Shown here in pieces: positions 4,327 to 7,596 of a DNA stretch of 7,596 bases. The translations under genes were made by a program, and so were the position numbers. Under the pieces are notes generated by a model that was given only the letters and a program-made list of their open reading frames with translations, was not told where the DNA came from and searched no databases. This stretch comes from Chloroflexota bacterium (lineage in GTDB: Bacteria; Chloroflexota; Anaerolineae; Promineifilales; Promineifilaceae), in NCBI GenBank assembly GCA_024278255.1, contig JAJRTP010000651.1:1-7596 (forward strand). Direction: 5' to 3'. Positions within the stretch are counted from its first letter, which is position 1. Each line of letters begins with the position of its first letter.

Positions 4327-7243
4327 CCCCTTCCCGCTTCATCACAATCAACGTAATATCATCAAACTGCGGCGTCTCCCCCGCGTGGTTGCGAATGGCT
4401 TCCGTCACGGCCGTCACCACCGCCACCGCACTCTCCGCCGCCTGTTCCCGCACAATCATATTCAGGCGGCGCAGACCAAACTCATCATAATCTTCATTCA
4501 CCGCCTCCGTCACCCCATCCGTGTACAAAACCAGCGCATCCCCCGGCAAAAAATCCAGCGTCTGATTGCCGATTTCCACCTCCGGCAGAATACCCAACGC
4601 CATGCCATTCGTCGTCAACTGCGTCGCCTCCCCGTTGGCCCGCAGCAAGAGCGGCGGATTGTGACCGGCGTTAGCGTAAGTCAGTTTACCCGTTTGCGGT
4701 TCATAAATGGCGTAAAACACCGTGACAAACATATCATTCTGGGCGTCCAGACTGATGAGATGATTGGTACGCATCAACGTAGCCGCCGGATCGCGCCGGT
4801 TAAAGCCAATGGTGCGCAGGATGGTGCGGCTGAGGGCCATGAACAGGGCTGCCGGTACACCCTTGTCGGACACGTCGGCGATAATAATCCCCCAACGGCC
4901 GTCATCCAAAGCCAGAAAGTCGTAAAAATCACCGCTCACCTGCCGGGCCGCCTGCCAATAGCTGGCCACATCGCAGCCAGGAATGTCCGGGCTGCCGGAA
5001 GGGATGAGGCTGGCCTGAATTTCGCGGGCCACGTCCAACTCCTGTTCCAGGCGGCTGCGCTCGGCCGCTTCCTGGTACAGTTGGTGGTTGACTACGGCCG
5101 TAGCCGCCTGATGCGCCATCCCCGTTAAAATATTCAACCGGCGCGAGGAGAGACCACGGCCGTTTTCCGGTTCAATCCCTGCCAGCAGCGCCCCCACCAG
5201 ATTCCCCCGCGCCTGCAAAGGGAACAAATACGCCGCGCTCGTGCCCATCACCTTGCCCAGCCAGTCCGGCAAATAAATGCCGTAATAATCCCCCGTCGGC
5301 CGCAAATTTTCCAGTGTCGCATCCGTCAACGCCTGAAACTCCTCCCGGCTGAGTTCCAACGTCTCCAGCAGTCCCCGCTGCATCTCGTTCAACCCGTAAC
5401 TCGGCCCGGCGTGAAATAGTTCCTTCTCCGCATCCCAGATCAGGATGACGGCCGACTCCACCCCCACCAGCAGGGGAATAAGGCGGGTAATGGTGTCCAG
5501 AATTTCATCCAGGTTGATGAGCCGGTTGACCGCCGCCGCCACCTGAAACAGGGCCGTATTGACCCAGGCCTCTTCCTGCTGAGCCAGCCGCAGCGCCGCG
5601 TTTTCCAGCGCGGTGGAGGTTTGCTGGGCGATGTTGCGCAGCAGTTCTTCCCGCCGCTGCCGCGAATGATCCGAATGATCGCTGCCCAGAAAATCCCCCA
5701 CCACCATCACGCCCAACGTTTTGGCGGCAGACAGCAGCGGCGCCAGCCTGAGTTCCTGCACAGGCGGCCAAACCTCTGGCAGCGCGGGAGCCAGCCAATC
5801 GGGAATTTGTTGAGTGGGCAGCACCTCCCGGCCCACGTGAACCGCGTCCAGGGCGTGCCAATCGCCAACGCTCAAGCGCACGTCAGCCAACGCCTCGGCG
5901 TACTGAGCAGGAAGGCCGTACACAGTGGCCTCACCGTACTCCTGCCGCTCCTCATCCCACAGGAAGATGAGGCAAAATTGAGTGCCGACGAGCATAGGGG
6001 TCAGCCGGGTGACGGCCGTTAACATTTCCTCCATGTTCCGGCTCAGACCAATCGCTTCTGCCACCTGCAACTGGGCCGTAGACAACCACGCCTGCTCCCG
6101 CTGCCGGGCCAACTGCCGCGCCTTGCTGATGACCACGGCCGTTTCCGCCGCCAACGCCTCCAGCGTCGTCTGATCCACCTCAGAAAAACGGCCCGGCTGC
6201 GGACTTTGCACGTCCAGCGCCCCCAACACTTCGTCATCCATGATGAGGGGGATCGCCATTTCCGCCCGTGTGTATGCTTCCAGTTCGTTGGGCTGGCGGA
6301 TGAAGCGGTCATCGTTTTCCGTATCGTTGCTGAGGATGGTTTGCCGGCTGGCTACGGCCGTGCCCACCAAGCCCTGCCCCGGCTGCAAGCGCATCCCCTG
6401 CGCCAAAAAATCCGGCGAACTGCTGGCCTGCATCACAATCTCCCCCGTCTCTTCGTCCACTTCGTAGATGTTGACCAGATGGAAATGGAACGTTTCTTTG
6501 GTCAGCGTCACCACCTGGCGGTAAATCTCTGCCCGGCTCTGCACGCGGCCAATCTGGCGGCCAATTTCGCCCACCAGGGCCAGATGGGCGGCGCGGGTGC
6601 GTTCCTGCTCAAACAGTTGGGCGTGAGCAATGGCGGCCACTGCCTGATTAGCCAGGATGAGCAGCAGCCGCACATCCTCTTCGTCAAATTTATTGGGCTG
6701 GCTGCTTTGCGCCGCCATAATGCCCATCACTTCGTCGCCGCTGATCAGGGGGATGAAGACGGCGGAGCGAGGTGGATCAGGGCTGATGTAACGGGGTTTG
6801 GCCGGTAGCCGCTCCATCTCCCGTTGGAAATCATGCACAAGCAGCGGCTCTTTACTTTGCCGCACCCAACTGACGATGCCGCCGTTATAGCTCAGGTCAA
6901 AGGTTTGCGGGGTGTTTTGGATACGGCCGTTCACCATCCAGTACAAAATGCGGTATTGATTGCCGCTGAACAAACCCACCTGAAAGGTTTGGTTGTCAAT
7001 AACCTGCCCCGCCTGCTCGGCAATCAGGCCGCACAAGGCCGTCACATCCAACTGCGCTTCCACAATGGCCCGGCCGGCAGCGCTCAACGCTTCCAGTTCC
7101 GCCACCCGGCGCATCAACTGCCGCCGCGACCGGTAACGCCGCACCGCAATCAGCAGCGCCACCAGCATGATGACCGCAAAAAGCGCAAATGAAATAGACG
7201 GCCATGAGAGACCGTCTGTGAAGGATACCTGGGCTAAAAACAT
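4316..7243 (-). CDS. Membrane-anchored four-GAF SpoIIE-type PP2C serine phosphatase (RsbU-like)
   Basis: This 975-aa signalling phosphatase should dephosphorylate a STAS anti-sigma-factor antagonist. One membrane segment (about 17-35) is followed by basic residues (RRYRSRRQ), placing nearly all of the protein in the cytoplasm. Four GAF-type sensor units follow at about 55-208, 228-377, 385-550 and 559-722; the first two are clear, the last two are divergent copies of each other. A coiled linker with the RsbU signature LDVAREIQASLIP (736-748) leads into the PP2C domain. That domain has VSGDFYD (769-775), ADVSDKG (789-795), NAGHNPP (858-864), LYTDG (906-910) and FDDIT (960-964), so the metal-binding aspartates are present. 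The ligand of the GAF units is unknown. The ATG at 7241-7243 puts the membrane helix near the N-terminus, but no good ribosome site precedes it. The STAS gene is 74 bp upstream on the same strand. Confidence 0.93.
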   Translation of the reverse strand: MFLAQVSFTDGLSWPSISFALFAVIMLVALLIAVRRYRSRRQLMRRVAELEALSAAGRAIVEAQLDVTALCGLIAEQAGQVIDNQTFQVGLFSGNQYRILYWMVNGRIQNTPQTFDLSYNGGIVSWVRQSKEPLLVHDFQREMERLPAKPRYISPDPPRSAVFIPLISGDEVMGIMAAQSSQPNKFDEEDVRLLLILANQAVAAIAHAQLFEQERTRAAHLALVGEIGRQIGRVQSRAEIYRQVVTLTKETFHFHLVNIYEVDEETGEIVMQASSSPDFLAQGMRLQPGQGLVGTAVASRQTILSNDTENDDRFIRQPNELEAYTRAEMAIPLIMDDEVLGALDVQSPQPGRFSEVDQTTLEALAAETAVVISKARQLARQREQAWLSTAQLQVAEAIGLSRNMEEMLTAVTRLTPMLVGTQFCLIFLWDEERQEYGEATVYGLPAQYAEALADVRLSVGDWHALDAVHVGREVLPTQQIPDWLAPALPEVWPPVQELRLAPLLSAAKTLGVMVVGDFLGSDHSDHSRQRREELLRNIAQQTSTALENAALRLAQQEEAWVNTALFQVAAAVNRLINLDEILDTITRLIPLLVGVESAVILIWDAEKELFHAGPSYGLNEMQRGLLETLELSREEFQALTDATLENLRPTGDYYGIYLPDWLGKVMGTSAAYLFPLQARGNLVGALLAGIEPENGRGLSSRRLNILTGMAHQAATAVVNHQLYQEAAERSRLEQELDVAREIQASLIPSGSPDIPGCDVASYWQAARQVSGDFYDFLALDDGRWGIIIADVSDKGVPAALFMALSRTILRTIGFNRRDPAATLMRTNHLISLDAQNDMFVTVFYAIYEPQTGKLTYANAGHNPPLLLRANGEATQLTTNGMALGILPEVEIGNQTLDFLPGDALVLYTDGVTEAVNEDYDEFGLRRLNMIVREQAAESAVAVVTAVTEAIRNHAGETPQFDDITLIVMKREGGDA
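5663..5680. repeat. 9-bp tandem duplication in the third GAF unit
   Basis: CGAATGATC occurs twice back to back, giving the residues SDHSDHS (about 521-527) in a loop of the third GAF-like unit. It looks like a small slippage duplication in frame. Confidence 0.75.
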
Positions 7244-7251
7244 GAATGGTA

Positions 7252-7303
7252 AAGTGGCAGGCAGCAGGCGGCAAGTGGCAAGGTGATAATCTTTACGTGG
7301 CAG
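7252..7303. repeat. Intergenic GTGGCA word repeat
   Basis: AAGTGGCA occurs at 7252-7259 and 7273-7280, and GTGGCAG at 7254-7260 and 7297-7303, separated by further GGCAG/GGCGGCA variants. It fills most of the gap between the STAS and phosphatase genes, including the place where the phosphatase ribosome site should lie. No promoter could be supported in this 74-bp gap. Confidence 0.55.
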
Positions 7304-7310
7304 TTCTGCC
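7299..7310. other. Small dyad just after the STAS stop codon
   Basis: GGCAG and CTGCC flank a central TT (stem GGCA/TGCC with loop GTTC). It sits 7 bp beyond the STAS stop. On the minus strand no T-run follows it, so it is not a convincing terminator for the STAS gene and leaves read-through into the phosphatase gene likely. Confidence 0.3.
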
Positions 7311-7317
7311 GCCTTTT

Positions 7318-7596
7318 TTATTCCGGAAGGATTGCCCTTTTCGCTTCTTCCGGCGTCGTATATATGGTAAACAACTGATCAAAACCGACGATGGAGAATA
7401 TGTCTTGCAGCTTGGGACTCAGCCCGGCCAGAACCAGATTGCCGCCATGATGCTGGGCTTTGCGCCAGGCAGTCACCAGAGTACGCAGCCCGCCACTGTT
7501 GATATACGTCGTTTCCGTCAGGTCAACCACAAACCGAATGTACCCTTCATCGAGCAAGTTTGCCAGCACATATTCTAAATCCCGGTTCTGTGTTTG
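7318..7596 (-). CDS. STAS-domain anti-sigma-factor antagonist (partial at the right edge)
   Basis: The frame is open from the stop at 7318 to the window edge, giving at least 93 residues with the start missing (first visible residues QTQNRDLEYVLANLL). A GTG at 7569 could be read as a start but would remove conserved sequence, so the gene most likely begins outside the window. The STAS core is clear: a strand RFVVDLTETTYI, then NSGGLRTLV with the Ser that is phosphorylated in SpoIIAA/RsbV proteins, then NLVLAGLSPKLQDIFSIVGFDQLF. The usual Asp before that Ser is Asn here, and the second Ser is Gly. It would bind an anti-sigma kinase when unphosphorylated and be reactivated by the phosphatase encoded 74 bp downstream on the same strand. 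The kinase is not in the window. Confidence 0.88.
   Translation of the reverse strand, partial: QTQNRDLEYVLANLLDEGYIRFVVDLTETTYINSGGLRTLVTAWRKAQHHGGNLVLAGLSPKLQDIFSIVGFDQLFTIYTTPEEAKRAILPE

Noticed and set aside
4298..5128. 276-codon plus-strand open frame opposite the phosphatase gene
   Set aside because: Its product is Arg/His/Gln-rich low-complexity sequence, as expected from the antisense of a GC-rich gene, while the minus strand encodes clear PP2C and GAF domains.
6206..6808. 200-codon plus-strand open frame opposite the GAF units
   Set aside because: Antisense shadow of the phosphatase coding region with no domain pattern or ribosome site.
7299..7320. Plus-strand terminator (dyad followed by CCTTTTTT)
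   Set aside because: The T-run is on the plus strand, but no plus-strand gene precedes it; on the coding strand the order is wrong.
7318..7569. Complete 83-aa STAS gene starting at GTG 7569
   Set aside because: The frame is open to the window edge, and STAS domains need an additional N-terminal strand, so the gene is more likely cut by the edge.
1..7596. Search by eye for a full SfiI-type site GGCCNNNNNGGCC
   Set aside because: Many GGCC tetramers are present but I found no pair at the right spacing. With an expected count well below one in this length, absence says nothing about restriction avoidance.

Overview
The window looks like chromosomal DNA of a free-living bacterium with large signalling genes. 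A membrane-anchored multi-GAF SpoIIE-type phosphatase sits beside a STAS protein, and the flanks are GC-rich. The octamer ACGGCCGT recurs, and short direct-repeat words lie in the intergenic gaps. Together these resemble filamentous Chloroflexota (Anaerolineae/Ardenticatenia-like), but that assignment is an inference from style, not from a marker gene.

Layout from left to right. The left edge holds the apparent tail of a plus-strand gene (3-125), followed by a perfect 24-bp palindrome (194-217). A minus-strand PlsC-type acyltransferase follows (232-933). Positions 934-3506 form a visibly more A+T-rich block. It carries a type II restriction-modification module: a beta-class SPPY DNA methyltransferase (1104-2171, plus), an SfiI-family restriction endonuclease (2161-2895, plus, overlapping the methyltransferase end) and a 77-aa XRE-type regulator (2892-3125, minus, sharing stop-codon bases with the nuclease). 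A 78-aa coiled-coil protein of unknown function (3227-3463, plus) is divergent from the regulator and has a near-consensus promoter. From 3507 to the right edge all genes are on the minus strand, in transcription order: a STAS anti-sigma-factor antagonist (cut by the window edge), a 975-aa TM-4xGAF-PP2C phosphatase, and a LOG-family nucleotide phosphoribohydrolase.

How the genes work together. The methyltransferase and the SfiI-like nuclease should modify and cut the same site. The HTH protein and its divergent promoter region are the obvious candidates for expression control. The STAS/phosphatase pair is a classical partner-switching arrangement: the phosphatase would dephosphorylate the STAS protein when the GAF sensors are triggered. 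The cognate kinase/anti-sigma factor is not in the window. The most notable observations are the SfiI-type system with its unusual controller arrangement and attached small ORF, and 12 perfect copies of the palindrome ACGGCCGT in 7.6 kb, used in different reading frames.
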